64,000 bases of DNA from Pseudoflavonifractor gallinarum (GTDB lineage Bacteria; Bacillota; Clostridia; Oscillospirales; Oscillospiraceae), in contig NZ_JADCKF010000001.1 in NCBI RefSeq assembly GCF_014982855.1, positions 310,001 to 374,000 on the forward strand, in the 5' to 3' direction. Shown piece after piece: positions 8,928-16,737 of this stretch (within the stretch, counting starts at the first letter, position 1; each line of letters begins with the position of its first letter). The notes beneath the pieces are model-generated. The model was given only the letters and a program-made list of their open reading frames with translations. It had not been told where the DNA came from and searched no databases. The position numbers and the translations under genes were made by a program.

Positions 8928-9698
8928 ATGATCTTGGCACTGGATGTGGGCAATACCAATACGGTGGTCGGCGGCTTTGAAGGAAGCACCCTCCGCTTTA
9001 GTCTGCGGATGCAGAGCGACCGAAACAAGACGGTGGACGAATACGTCCTCCTGCTCCGGGGGCTGCTGGCGGAGAAAGAGGTGGATCTCTCCGGCGTGGA
9101 GGGCGGAATCATCTCCAGCGTGGTGCCGGAGCTCCGCTATGTGCTGGGCAAGGCCATGGAACGCCTGACCGGCAAGACCTTCCTGGTGGTGAGCAACCGT
9201 CTGGACCTGGGCGGCATCCAGATCAAGATGGACATTCCCGGGCAGGTGGGCGCCGATCTGCTGGTGGATGCGGCGGCCGCCCTCTCCCTCTATCAGCCCC
9301 CGCTGGTCATCTTTGATATGGGAACGGCCACCACCATGTCGGTGCTGGACCGGGAGGGCAGCTACATCGGCGGTGTGATCATTCCCGGGCTGCGCCTCTC
9401 GATGGACGCCCTCTCCGGGCGGGCCGCACAGCTCCCCTTCATCAATCTGGAGGAGCCGCCCGAGCACCTCATCGGCAAAAACACCGTGGACTGCATGAAG
9501 GCAGGCGCCATTTACTCCAACGCCGCCATGCTGGACGGACTGGTGGACCGGGTGGAGGAAGAGCTGGGCGAGAAGGTGACCGTGGTGGCCACCGGCGGCC
9601 TGATGGGCGTGGTGCTCCCCTTCTGCAAGCATGGGATCCACTATGACGAGAACCTGCTCCTGATCGGTCTTTTGAAGCTCTACGAGCGCAATTCCTGA
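8928..9698 (+). CDS. coaX: Type III pantothenate kinase
   Basis: Phosphorylates pantothenate, the first committed step to coenzyme A. The 256-residue protein belongs to the ASKHA fold: the phosphate 1 loop is DVGNTNTVVGG (residues 6-16), the second loop is DMGTATTMSV, and the pantothenate-side segment GGVIIPGLRLSMDAL follows. Type III enzymes are not feedback-inhibited by CoA and need a monovalent cation, which is family knowledge. An AAGGAG site precedes ATG 8928. Together with panT and the divergent coaBC it forms a compact CoA supply module. Confidence 0.95.
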   Translation: MILALDVGNTNTVVGGFEGSTLRFSLRMQSDRNKTVDEYVLLLRGLLAEKEVDLSGVEGGIISSVVPELRYVLGKAMERLTGKTFLVVSNRLDLGGIQIKMDIPGQVGADLLVDAAAALSLYQPPLVIFDMGTATTMSVLDREGSYIGGVIIPGLRLSMDALSGRAAQLPFINLEEPPEHLIGKNTVDCMKAGAIYSNAAMLDGLVDRVEEELGEKVTVVATGGLMGVVLPFCKHGIHYDENLLLIGLLKLYERNS

Positions 9699-9710
9699 CG
9701 ATACGAAAAA

Positions 9711-9744
9711 GTCCGGCGCCGCATATGCGGCGCCGGACTTTTTT
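9711..9744. terminator. Bidirectional terminator between coaX and the antiporter gene
   Basis: A perfect 28-base palindrome (9711-9738) centred on GCATATGC, preceded by AAAAA and followed by TTTTTT. Confidence 0.85.
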
Positions 9745-9762
9745 ATTCCTGGGGAGTCTATC

Positions 9763-10986
9763 TCACAGAGTAGGCTCGGGCGGGAGCTCCTCCGGTGCGG
9801 CGGAAGTGACCTCCCGGGAGAGCAGGGTGCGGTAGCTCAGCTCGATTCCCAGCGCGCCCAGAGGGGCGGTGACCAGGATGGCGATGACCGCCACGGTGAG
9901 CACGATTTCCCCGCAGCCCAGACCCATGGCCAGCGGCACGCCCCCAATGGCGGCCTGGACCGTGGCCTTGGGCAGGTAGGAGAGAATACAGAAGAGCTTC
10001 TCACGGAGCGAGAAGCCGGACCCCAGCAGGCACACACAGACCCCCACCGCCCGGAAGCACAGGGCGCCCAGAACGGTGATCACCGCCATAGCGCCGGCCG
10101 CGGCGGCATAGCGGACGTCCACCTCGGCGCCCACCAGGACGAACAGGATGACCTCGGCTCCCACCCAGAGGGTGGAAAAAGCGCCCGAGAGGGCCTTGGC
10201 GCACGCCTTGGAACGGCGCTGGAGGCCGATGCCGGTCCCCATGACAGCCAGAAGGCCGGAGAAGGGGATGAGCCCTTCCAGTCGATTTTCGCCCTCTACC
10301 AGCAGGAAGGCCAGGGACAGCAGGAGCAGCACCTGCACCGGCAGGCGCAGGGCGGGGCGGTCCAGCCAGCGGGCCAGCCCCGTGCCAAGCGCCAGTCCGG
10401 CGGCCAGCCCCAACACGATGGAGACCGGCACGGAGAGGAGCGCGACGGGGGAGAAGCTACCGCCCTGTGCCATGCCGGTAAAGGCGGTGAAGAGCACGAT
10501 GACGAAGACATCATCCACCGAAGCGCCGGCCAGAATCAGCTGGGGGATGCTCTTTTCTGCGCCCCAGCCCTCGTCCATCAGGCGGATCATCCGGGGAACG
10601 ATGACCGCCGGGGATACGGCGGCTACCACTGCGCCCATGATGGCGGCGTCCAGCGTAGAGATGCCCAGCAGCCGGGGAGCCAGCAGCACCATGCCGAAGA
10701 TCTCAAAGCAGGCGGGGACAAAGCACATGAGAAGGGCGGGACGGCCCACCCGTTTCAGATCGGCCAGATCCAGGGAGAGGCCCGCCCGGGTGAGAATGAT
10801 GATGAGGGCCAGCTGCCGCAGATCGGCAGAAATGGAGAGCATAGAGGAGGAGAGCAGGTTCAGCTGGGAGGGCCCCAGCAGGATGCCCACCAGGAGCATG
10901 CCCAGCAGACCGGGCAGGTGGAGCTTCTGGGCCACGGCCGAGCCGAAGAACCCCAGAAGCAGGATGAGCGCGAGACTTGTCAGCAT
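9763..10986 (-). CDS. Cation/proton antiporter under fluoride-riboswitch control
   Basis: A 407-residue monovalent cation:proton antiporter of the Na/H exchanger superfamily, with about 12-13 helices. Family features include the paired acidic residues in ILAGASVDDVFVIVLF and the early LPGLLGMLLVGILLGP helix. There is no C-terminal NAD-binding (TrkA-N) domain, unlike KefB/KefC. A short charged tail ends the protein. Directly upstream on the same strand lie a sigma-A promoter, a fluoride aptamer and a terminator. Antiporters of this superfamily are among the known fluoride-riboswitch targets, so a role in fluoride or acid stress is a good inference, although direct fluoride transport is not shown. 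A GAAAGGA site about 10 bases before ATG 10986 supports the start. Confidence 0.88.
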   Translation of the reverse strand: MLTSLALILLLGFFGSAVAQKLHLPGLLGMLLVGILLGPSQLNLLSSSMLSISADLRQLALIIILTRAGLSLDLADLKRVGRPALLMCFVPACFEIFGMVLLAPRLLGISTLDAAIMGAVVAAVSPAVIVPRMIRLMDEGWGAEKSIPQLILAGASVDDVFVIVLFTAFTGMAQGGSFSPVALLSVPVSIVLGLAAGLALGTGLARWLDRPALRLPVQVLLLLSLAFLLVEGENRLEGLIPFSGLLAVMGTGIGLQRRSKACAKALSGAFSTLWVGAEVILFVLVGAEVDVRYAAAAGAMAVITVLGALCFRAVGVCVCLLGSGFSLREKLFCILSYLPKATVQAAIGGVPLAMGLGCGEIVLTVAVIAILVTAPLGALGIELSYRTLLSREVTSAAPEELPPEPTL

Positions 10987-11018
10987 GAGAATACCGTCCT
11001 TTCCAGAATTTGGAGCGC

Positions 11019-11061
11019 AAAAAAGGCTGATGCCTCCTGCGCTTGGCAGAAGTCATCAGCC
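11019..11061 (-). terminator. Riboswitch expression platform: terminator overlapping the fluoride aptamer
   Basis: On the minus strand GGCTGATG-A-CTTCTGC, loop CAAGC, GCAGGAG-G-CATCAGCC, then TTTTTT (11024-11019). The 5' arm reuses the aptamer's GGCUGAUGACUUC strand, so aptamer folding and terminator folding are mutually exclusive. This predicts an ON switch with fluoride. Confidence 0.85.
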
Positions 11062-11113
11062 GTAATGGCGGTTTTACCCGACGGGCGGGCCAGGGAGAAC
11101 TTCATTCCCTCGG
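11045..11113 (-). ncRNA. Fluoride riboswitch aptamer (crcB motif)
   Basis: The transcript leader contains the conserved parts of the crcB motif in order: GGGAAUGAAGUUCUCCC (11109-11093), a variable stem CCCGCCCGUCGGG, then AAAACCGCC, and GGCUGAUGACUUCUGCC (11061-11045). GAAGU in the first hairpin can pair with ACUUC in the last segment, which is the family's pseudoknot. The aptamer begins a few bases after the predicted transcription start and runs into the terminator. A search with the Rfam fluoride model would settle it. Confidence 0.9.
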
Positions 11114-11119
11114 TGTGTC

Positions 11120-11148
11120 AGTATACTCCCGAACGGGGCGGCTGTCAA
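11120..11148 (-). promoter_or_regulatory. Sigma-A promoter of the riboswitch-antiporter transcript
   Basis: On the minus strand TTGACA (11148-11143), 17-base spacer, TATACT (11125-11120). The -35 box overlaps the stop region of the upstream GNAT gene. Confidence 0.85.
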
Positions 11149-11627
11149 GCCCTCCAGCCGTAGAGACACAGCCCCGGCTTGATGTGGGGAAAGTGGAGGA
11201 TCTCCTCCAGGGTGAAGCCGCATTTCTCAGCCAGACGGCGGGAGGCGGTGTTTTCTTCCACAATGAATCCCGCCAGTGTGGAAAAGCCCAGTTCCAGCGC
11301 CTGTGCCTGGAGGGCGCGCACGGCGGCCGCGCCATATCCCTGTCCCCAGGCGTCCCGGGCCAGGAAGAGGGAGACCGAGCGGCGGGTGTCCTCATGGTCT
11401 CCCAGTTTGAGGGCGGCCACCCCCGCGGAGCGGCCGCTCACAGCGTCCACAATGCGCCAGGCCAGGTTGCCCCCCGTGGTGTAGGACTGGGCCAGCTCGT
11501 CCCCCTGGGCGGGATCGGTGAGGGGAGAGAAGCGCATGTACCGGGCCACCTGGGGATCGGAGCCCAGCTCATAGAAGTAGGGCCCGTCGGCCGGGGTGAG
11601 GGGCTCCAGACGGATGGCAGGACTCAT
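11145..11627 (-). CDS. GNAT-family N-acetyltransferase (RimJ/RimL type)
   Basis: A 160-residue acetyltransferase of the GNAT_3 group that includes ribosomal-protein and small-molecule acetylases. It opens with IRLEPLTPADGPYFYEL, has a central beta-strand segment and an acetyl-CoA-binding AWGQGYGAAAVRALQ loop (the Q/RxxGxG/A motif), and ends with the NTASRRLAEKCGF helix typical of the family. I chose ATG 11627 because it overlaps the upstream stop as ATGA. It is the third member of a tightly coupled set (serine hydrolase, pseudouridine synthase, GNAT). The substrate is unknown. Confidence 0.85.
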   Translation of the reverse strand: MSPAIRLEPLTPADGPYFYELGSDPQVARYMRFSPLTDPAQGDELAQSYTTGGNLAWRIVDAVSGRSAGVAALKLGDHEDTRRSVSLFLARDAWGQGYGAAAVRALQAQALELGFSTLAGFIVEENTASRRLAEKCGFTLEEILHFPHIKPGLCLYGWRA

Positions 11628-12535
11628 CTCCGGCCCTCCCCGCTTCCACTCCGGCACAGACGGCGGAAAGCGGCCGGCTCTTTGGCGGAGAAGGTGCGCT
11701 CCTCGCCGGTGCGGGGGTCCACCAGGGTGAGTTCATGGGCGTGGAGGCACAGACGGCCCAGCGGGCGGCTCTGGGCCCCATACTGCCGGTCTCCGGCGAT
11801 GGGATGGCCCAGGTCGGACATGTGGACGCGGATCTGGTTCTTGCGGCCGGTCTCCAGATCCACCTCCAAAAGGGCATAGCCGCCCCCGGAGCAGAGGACC
11901 CGGTAGCGGGTGATGGCCTCCTTGGCGTCCCGCCCCGGCGCGCCGGAGTAGACCAGATGGGTGCGGGTCTCCCGCAGATAGGAGCGGATGCGTCCCTCGG
12001 ACTCGTCGGGCACCCCCTCCACCAGGGCACGGTAGCCACGGCGGCGGACCCGGCCCTCCCAGTCCTCCTGGAAGGCCAGCTTGGTCTCCTCGTTTTTGGC
12101 AAAGAGCACCACGCCGGAGGTGTCCCGGTCCAGGCGGTGGACGATAAAGACCCGGCCGTTCTTCTCCTTTTCCCGCATGTAGTCGGTGAGGATGTGGTAG
12201 GCGGTGCGGATCTTTTCCTTCTCGTTGGCGATGGTGAGGAGTCCGGCGGGCTTGTCAATGACGATGATGTCCTTGTCCTCATAGAGCACCGGGAAGGGGA
12301 GGGCAGGAACCTCCTCCCGGGCCTGCTTGGGGGCGAGACTCACCCGGTCGCCGGGAGCCAGAGGGTGGTCAAAGCGGGTGAATACCTTTCCGTTCACCCG
12401 GAACTGTCCGGAGGAGAGCATGGATTTGATGTTGTTGCGGGACTTGCCCTTCACATGGGAGAGCAGGAAGGGGAGCAGGACGCCGTCCTCCTCCACGGTC
12501 CAGGTTAGGGGCGCGGATTGTTTTGGTTCTCTCAC
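11624..12535 (-). CDS. RluA-family pseudouridine synthase with S4 domain
   Basis: Isomerises uridine to pseudouridine in rRNA (RluC/RluD-like) or possibly tRNA. The 303-residue protein has an N-terminal S4 RNA-binding domain (about residues 15-70, KGKSRNNIKSMLSSGQFRVN) and the catalytic HRLDRDTSGVVLFAK motif with its essential Asp. The family's GRKNQIRVHMSDLGHPIAGD motif follows. The start is GTG 12535, which overlaps the upstream stop as GTGA and has an AAAGGAG site. The exact target base cannot be read from sequence. Confidence 0.92.
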   Translation of the reverse strand: MREPKQSAPLTWTVEEDGVLLPFLLSHVKGKSRNNIKSMLSSGQFRVNGKVFTRFDHPLAPGDRVSLAPKQAREEVPALPFPVLYEDKDIIVIDKPAGLLTIANEKEKIRTAYHILTDYMREKEKNGRVFIVHRLDRDTSGVVLFAKNEETKLAFQEDWEGRVRRRGYRALVEGVPDESEGRIRSYLRETRTHLVYSGAPGRDAKEAITRYRVLCSGGGYALLEVDLETGRKNQIRVHMSDLGHPIAGDRQYGAQSRPLGRLCLHAHELTLVDPRTGEERTFSAKEPAAFRRLCRSGSGEGRR

Positions 12536-13962
12536 AGCTGAGTCTCCTTTTCATAATCTTCCCGCTGGTAGACGCGGGTGTAGACCTGGACGCCCCAGGC
12601 CTGTCCGTTGCGGATGTGGAAGCGGCAGCGGCCCACTACCTGACCCTCCTCATCCAGCTGCTGGAACCAGGTGCCGCCGCACCAGAGCAGCCGGCGCTTG
12701 GTTCCATCCTGGTCCACCGAGAGTGCTCCGTCCTGGCAGGAGACCGTCCAGTGGACCGGCACTCCCTCATGGCAGACATAGTGCCCGGTGAGGAGCTCCG
12801 GCTGGGAGAAGGTCCCGCCGGCGGGGTGGAGCCAGCGGTGGTCGGCCTCCAGCGGCCGGTCGGTCACCGCGTTGTAGAGGGCCCACAGGAGGTCGGTCAC
12901 ATCCACCTCACCCTGGTTGCACAGCACCGCAAAGCCATAGTTCTCCCCTTGCAGGTAGCCGCCCTCGGAGGAGACCCCGTGGAGGCCGCCTGAGTGCTCG
13001 CAGTACACATGCCCGTCCAGAAGGCGCTTGTTGAGGCCCAGGCAGTAGAAGGCCTTCTCCTGGGTGGGGAAGGCCGGTCCGGCCAGCTTCTCCACCGCCC
13101 CGGCGGGGAGGCACTGCACCCCGTCCAACACGCCGCTGTTGGAGAGGCACTGATAATACCGGGCCATGTCGTGGGCAGTGGAGCGGGCGCAGGCGCTCCC
13201 CCGGAAGGGAGGCAGGGCGGACCACACCTCATCCCAGTAGAGCTGTCCCTCGTCATCCAGGTCAAAGAGGGCGGAGATGTTTCCCTTGGCCAGGACCTTG
13301 GCCTCCTCGCCCGCGATGTCCATCACCGAGCGCTCCATGCCCAGGGGGCGGAAGACCCGCTCCTGCAAAAACTGCTCCAGCGGGATGCCGGCGGCCTGAT
13401 CCACCACATAGGAGAGGATGGCATAGCCCTCGTTGGAGTAGCTCATGATCTCGCCCGGCGCGCCTAGGGTGGGGTAGCGGCCCTGGGCGATGTAGTCGAT
13501 GACCTCCTGGATGGTGGACATGGTATTGGGGGCCGAGGCCTGAAGGGTGCGGGCCCATTTGCTGTCGCGGCCGGGGGTATTCATGGCAATGGACCACTCC
13601 AGCGGCTCCATGGGGGGGATGCCGGAGGTGTGCATGGCCAGGTGCCGGAGGGTCACCTCATCCCGGGCGTTGCCGGGCACCTGGAAGGTGGGAAAATAGC
13701 GGACCACCGGGTCCTCCAGAGAGAGCTTCCCCTCCTCCTCCAGTATGGCCAAGGCCAGGGCAGTCATGGATTTGCTCATGGAGGCCACGCCGAAGATGGT
13801 GTCGCCGTCCACGGGGAGGAGACCCGCTCCGTCCCGGTGGCCGTAACCCTTGGAGAAGAGTACGCCCTCCGGTCCGCGGATACAGACCGCCACACCGGGG
13901 AGCTTGCGCTCAGCGATTTTTTCTTCCAGAAAACGGTCCAATGCCTCTGTGTTCCACTTCAT
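12532..13962 (-). CDS. Serine hydrolase, class C beta-lactamase / penicillin-binding family
   Basis: A 476-residue member of the serine beta-lactamase-like superfamily. The catalytic SxxK is seen as SMSK in GVASMSKSMTALAL, and the YxN motif as YSN in MSYSNEGYAILSYVV. There is no signal peptide, so it is probably cytoplasmic; cytoplasmic members are usually esterases or D-amino-acid peptidases rather than resistance enzymes. A C-terminal beta-rich extension of about 110 residues follows the catalytic domain. I placed the start at ATG 13962, because an upstream in-frame ATG falls inside the tRNA terminator hairpin. Transcription may come partly from tRNA operon read-through, as I see no clear promoter. 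Confidence 0.85.
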   Translation of the reverse strand: MKWNTEALDRFLEEKIAERKLPGVAVCIRGPEGVLFSKGYGHRDGAGLLPVDGDTIFGVASMSKSMTALALAILEEEGKLSLEDPVVRYFPTFQVPGNARDEVTLRHLAMHTSGIPPMEPLEWSIAMNTPGRDSKWARTLQASAPNTMSTIQEVIDYIAQGRYPTLGAPGEIMSYSNEGYAILSYVVDQAAGIPLEQFLQERVFRPLGMERSVMDIAGEEAKVLAKGNISALFDLDDEGQLYWDEVWSALPPFRGSACARSTAHDMARYYQCLSNSGVLDGVQCLPAGAVEKLAGPAFPTQEKAFYCLGLNKRLLDGHVYCEHSGGLHGVSSEGGYLQGENYGFAVLCNQGEVDVTDLLWALYNAVTDRPLEADHRWLHPAGGTFSQPELLTGHYVCHEGVPVHWTVSCQDGALSVDQDGTKRRLLWCGGTWFQQLDEEGQVVGRCRFHIRNGQAWGVQVYTRVYQREDYEKETQL

Positions 13963-13990
13963 GTCAATCAGGCCCCTTTCCTCGGCGGAT

Positions 13991-14027
13991 AAAAGAAAAT
14001 GTCCCAGAACCGTGTGGTCCTGGGACA
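13991..14027 (-). terminator. Terminator of the tRNA operon
   Basis: On the minus strand the stem TGTCCCAG / CTGGGACA is extended by inner ACC/GGT pairs, and is followed by TTTTCTTTT. Confidence 0.85.
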
Positions 14028-14031
14028 TTCA

Positions 14032-14108
14032 TGGTGGAGACTACTGGACTCGAACCAGTGACCTCCTGCGTGTGAAGCAGGCGCTCTAACCAGCTGAGCT
14101 AAGCCTCC
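14032..14108 (-). tRNA. tRNA-Val (CAC)
   Basis: A 77-base cloverleaf with encoded CCA. The acceptor is GGAGGCT / AGTCTCC, the D arm TAGCTCAGCTGGTTAGAGC, and the T loop GGTTCGAGTCC. The anticodon stem CCTGC/GCAGG encloses loop TTCACAC, giving anticodon CAC. Confidence 0.95.
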
Positions 14109-14137
14109 AATTGGCGGGAGCGATTCCTCTCCCGTCG

Positions 14138-14212
14138 TGGTGACGCGTACGGGAATCGAACCCGTGTTACCGCCGTGAAAGGGCGGTGTCTTAACCGCTT
14201 GACCAACGCGCC
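14138..14212 (-). tRNA. tRNA-Glu (TTC)
   Basis: A 75-base cloverleaf with encoded CCA. The acceptor is GGCGCGT / ACGCGTC; the anticodon stem CCGCC/GGCGG encloses CTTTCAC, giving anticodon TTC. Confidence 0.95.
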
Positions 14213-14236
14213 AAGCGAAGGTCTGAAACAGACCTG

Positions 14237-14313
14237 TGGTAGCGGTACCTGGATTCGAACCGGGGACACTGCGGGTATGAACCGCATGCTCTAGCCAACT
14301 GAGCTATACCGCC
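14237..14313 (-). tRNA. tRNA-Met (CAT), elongator type
   Basis: A 77-base cloverleaf with encoded CCA. The acceptor is GGCGGTA / TACCGCT; the anticodon stem TGCGG/CCGCA encloses TTCATAC, giving CAT. It has a fully paired first acceptor base and resembles elongator Met. A lysidine-modified tRNA-Ile2 is the alternative. It is first in the operon; a short GGTCTG/CAGACC hairpin separates it from tRNA-Glu. Confidence 0.92.
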
Positions 14314-14346
14314 TTTTCAGCAGCCCCTCGAAACAGGGCAGGACTT

Positions 14347-14375
14347 AGTATAGACGAAAACCTTCCATTTGTCAA
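14347..14375 (-). promoter_or_regulatory. Promoter of the tRNA-Met-Glu-Val operon
   Basis: On the minus strand a consensus TTGACA (14375-14370), 17-base spacer, TATACT (14352-14347). Confidence 0.85.
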
Positions 14376-14449
14376 CTGGTTTTTTCAAAAAACTTTGGAT
14401 TTTTTTTACCCGCTCCGGACCAGCCTGTGCCGGCCCGGAGCAGATCCGT

Positions 14450-15301
14450 TTAGGGGAGGGGAACGGAGAAGGATTGGATCCCCATATAACCGGGGGCAAT
14501 CTCATATTTCTCAAAAAAGAGGACCGGATTTCCGTCGGCATCCAGATAGAAGGCCTGGTCATCGGTCACGCCGGAGAAGCCGCCCTGATCCTGGGTGAAA
14601 TAGACCGCATCCTCCTCTGCGGTGCGGCGGGCCATCTCGTCGCGGATCACTTGGTCACACCGTTCCTTCCAGTCAGGGCCCAGAAGACCGGGAAGGGTGA
14701 GCTCGGTCCCGGTAGTCAGATCCAGGTTGTAGGTATAGATCTCCGTATAGGCACTGGCCAGGGTTTCCGTCTTGTAGATCACGAAGGACAGATACTGCTG
14801 GTTGGAGCATTTTACCTCATAGTCCACATCGATGATAATGGGGGTAAAATCCTCGGCCCGGCCTCCGGTGTCCACAAAGGCGTCCCGGGCCTCCCGGGCA
14901 CGCTCCTCCGCCTCCTCCAGGACCTGGTCAATGCGGGTGCGGATCTCAGTGTTGATGCGCTGTTCCAGATCGGTATTGCCGGTGTCGGTCAGTGCGGGGA
15001 GACGGACATCGATGAGATGTTCCCGGTCGTTGATCTGATACTGCTCCACCGTGACGATCCGGGCCAGGTCTCCCAGAACAGGGAGAGAGGACACGGCGCT
15101 GGCAAAGGCAGGACTGCCGTTGACCAGCAGGCAGAAGCAGGCGCAGGCGGCCAGACCGGCGCCCCATCCCCTCCGAAGGGTCCAGCGGCGCAGATACCGG
15201 CGATTGCCCCGGCGTACCGCAGACTCCGTCGCAAAGGAGAGGTCTTCCGGGATCTCAATGGCCTCGTAGCGCTCCTTGGCTTCCTTCCAATGCTCATGCA
15301 T
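14450..15301 (-). CDS. rsiV: RsiV-like anti-sigma factor / lysozyme sensor (DUF3298)
   Basis: Membrane-bound anti-sigma factor paired with the sigma gene just upstream. The 283-residue protein has a short cytoplasmic N-terminal region that should bind the sigma factor, one transmembrane/signal segment (about residues 48-70) ending in SPAFASA, and an extracellular DUF4163/DUF3298 domain (VEQYQINDREHLIDVRLP to the end). In Bacillus subtilis RsiV, lysozyme binds the external domain and triggers signal-peptidase cleavage that frees SigV. I chose ATG 15301: GAGGAGG lies 9 bases before it, while the upstream ATG 15310 abuts the ribosome binding site. It overlaps the sigma gene by 8 bases, consistent with co-translation. 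Confidence 0.85.
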   Translation of the reverse strand: MHEHWKEAKERYEAIEIPEDLSFATESAVRRGNRRYLRRWTLRRGWGAGLAACACFCLLVNGSPAFASAVSSLPVLGDLARIVTVEQYQINDREHLIDVRLPALTDTGNTDLEQRINTEIRTRIDQVLEEAEERAREARDAFVDTGGRAEDFTPIIIDVDYEVKCSNQQYLSFVIYKTETLASAYTEIYTYNLDLTTGTELTLPGLLGPDWKERCDQVIRDEMARRTAEEDAVYFTQDQGGFSGVTDDQAFYLDADGNPVLFFEKYEIAPGYMGIQSFSVPLP

Positions 15302-15794
15302 CAATATCATCCTCCTCGGTCCATTCTTTCAGATGTTTGAGTCCCTTGTAGAGCCGGGACTTGACCGTGTTGAGATTTGCACCGGTGACCCGGGCGATCT
15401 CCTCCAGCTTCAGATCTTCAAAAAAGCGCAGGCGGATGACCGTCCGCTCCTTTTCGCTGAGCTTTTCTATGGCGTCGTAAAGATCCAGCCGGGCACCGGG
15501 ATCGCATTCGGGTGCGGCTTCCTGTTCCAACTGATCCTCCAGCGGGACCAACCGTTTCCCCTGACGGAACCAGGTGATGCTCTCATTGACCAGAATGCGG
15601 TAGAACCAGGTTTTGACATAGGCGGGCTCCCGCAGGGAGTCGGCCTTGCTGAGGGCTTTGACGATACTCTCCTGTACCACGTCCAATGCGGCATCCCGAT
15701 CCTTGACATAGCTGTAGGCCAGACGGTAGAAGTCGGCCTGATGGGACAGGATATACTCGGTGAGAACGGCGCGGCGATCCAAAGCGGAACTCAT
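15294..15794 (-). CDS. sigV: ECF RNA polymerase sigma factor, SigV-like
   Basis: A 166-residue ECF sigma factor, the same length as B. subtilis SigV. Region 2 (FYRLAYSYVKDRDAALDVVQ, then YVKTWFYRILVNESITWFR) melts and reads the -10 element; region 4 (LSEKERTVIRLRFFEDLKLE, then NTVKSRLYKGLKHLK) reads the -35. It overlaps the SGNH hydrolase by ATGA and the anti-sigma gene by 8 bases. An ECF-type promoter ahead of the operon suggests autoregulation. SigV identity rests on the RsiV-type partner and is a family-level inference. Confidence 0.88.
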   Translation of the reverse strand: MSSALDRRAVLTEYILSHQADFYRLAYSYVKDRDAALDVVQESIVKALSKADSLREPAYVKTWFYRILVNESITWFRQGKRLVPLEDQLEQEAAPECDPGARLDLYDAIEKLSEKERTVIRLRFFEDLKLEEIARVTGANLNTVKSRLYKGLKHLKEWTEEDDIDA

Positions 15795-16699
15795 GGCGCT
15801 CCCTCCTTCCCGCTATCGAAGGCTACGGTGTGGGTCTGGAGGTAGGAGAGCCATTTCTCATAGGCGTTGGGGAAGAGATGGATCCCATCGCTGCTCTCCT
15901 GGGCGGGCAGCGTACCGGATGCATCGGCAAACTGGGACCAGATATCCAGCAGAAAGAGCTCCTTCTGCTGGGCCAGAAGCTGAAGCTTCTGATTATAAGC
16001 AGTGATTTTTGCGTTGGTGAAAATGCCCTCATTCGATTTCCGGCTGGTCACCGGGAGCAGGGTCTGAAGATAGATCTGGGCCTGTGGCTGGAGCTGCCGG
16101 ATCTGATCGATCAGCTGGGCATACTGGAGGTAAAACCCCTCCGGACTGCGCCAGCCCAGATCGTTGAGACCAAGGCCCAGATAGAGCTTGGAAAAGCGCT
16201 GCTCCTGAAGGGCCTCCAACGCGCTCAGGCGCTTCCCATGGATGGGAAGGAAGGCTTTGCTCCGGGCCGTCTGGAGGTTCATGCCCCGATAGGCCAGGCG
16301 GCCGGCCGGCCGCACCTTGGTATAGAGAAGCAGACCCTCGGTCCGGGAATCTCCCAGAAAGGCGGCATCGGAAAACCAGTCCAGAGAAACAGCCTGGGAG
16401 GCCGGTACCGGCACGGCATAGTCATAGGCGGGGGGCGCAGGGGTGGCCGTGGGGGAAGGGACCGGCGGGAGTGTGGCAGGCGGGGCCGAAGCAGTCGGCG
16501 GGGCGGAAAGGGAGGGCGAGGGGGCCGCCGCAGGAGTTGGCCGGCTGTCATATGGGGGAGAAGGGTGGGAGGCCGCAGCGGCCAGCGTGCGGGAAACCAC
16601 CGCAAAACTCCCGGCAAGGGTCAGAAAAAAGGCGCACAAAGCCAACGCCCCCAGGCATCTGGGTGCGTACGAGCGATATGTGTGACCTCTGCGCGGCAT
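15791..16699 (-). CDS. Membrane-anchored SGNH/GDSL hydrolase in the SigV operon
   Basis: A 302-residue protein with a basic N terminus, one hydrophobic anchor (about residues 14-40), a Pro/Ser/Thr/Ala-rich wall-spanning linker (about residues 45-95) and an SGNH hydrolase domain. The catalytic blocks are visible: block I FLGDSRTEGL (nucleophile Ser), block III GLGLNDLGW and block V SSDGIHLFPNAY (Asp-x-x-His). In B. subtilis the sigV operon encodes OatA, whose extracellular SGNH domain O-acetylates peptidoglycan against lysozyme. Here a stand-alone SGNH enzyme leads the operon, so wall-glycan acetyl transfer or esterase activity is a reasonable inference. The acyltransferase-3 membrane domain of OatA is absent. 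ATG 16699 follows an AAGGGAAG site. Confidence 0.82.
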   Translation of the reverse strand: MPRRGHTYRSYAPRCLGALALCAFFLTLAGSFAVVSRTLAAAASHPSPPYDSRPTPAAAPSPSLSAPPTASAPPATLPPVPSPTATPAPPAYDYAVPVPASQAVSLDWFSDAAFLGDSRTEGLLLYTKVRPAGRLAYRGMNLQTARSKAFLPIHGKRLSALEALQEQRFSKLYLGLGLNDLGWRSPEGFYLQYAQLIDQIRQLQPQAQIYLQTLLPVTSRKSNEGIFTNAKITAYNQKLQLLAQQKELFLLDIWSQFADASGTLPAQESSDGIHLFPNAYEKWLSYLQTHTVAFDSGKEGAP

Positions 16700-16737
16700 T
16701 TTCTACTTCCCTTCTGGTTTTGTGTAACTATCGATTA

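Noticed and set aside
12532-13962. Beta-lactam resistance enzyme
   Set aside because: No signal peptide, a long C-terminal extension and housekeeping neighbours; family membership alone does not show beta-lactamase activity.
13963-14028. Upstream in-frame start of the serine hydrolase at 14028
   Set aside because: This codon lies within the tRNA terminator hairpin; ATG 13962 fits the family start better.
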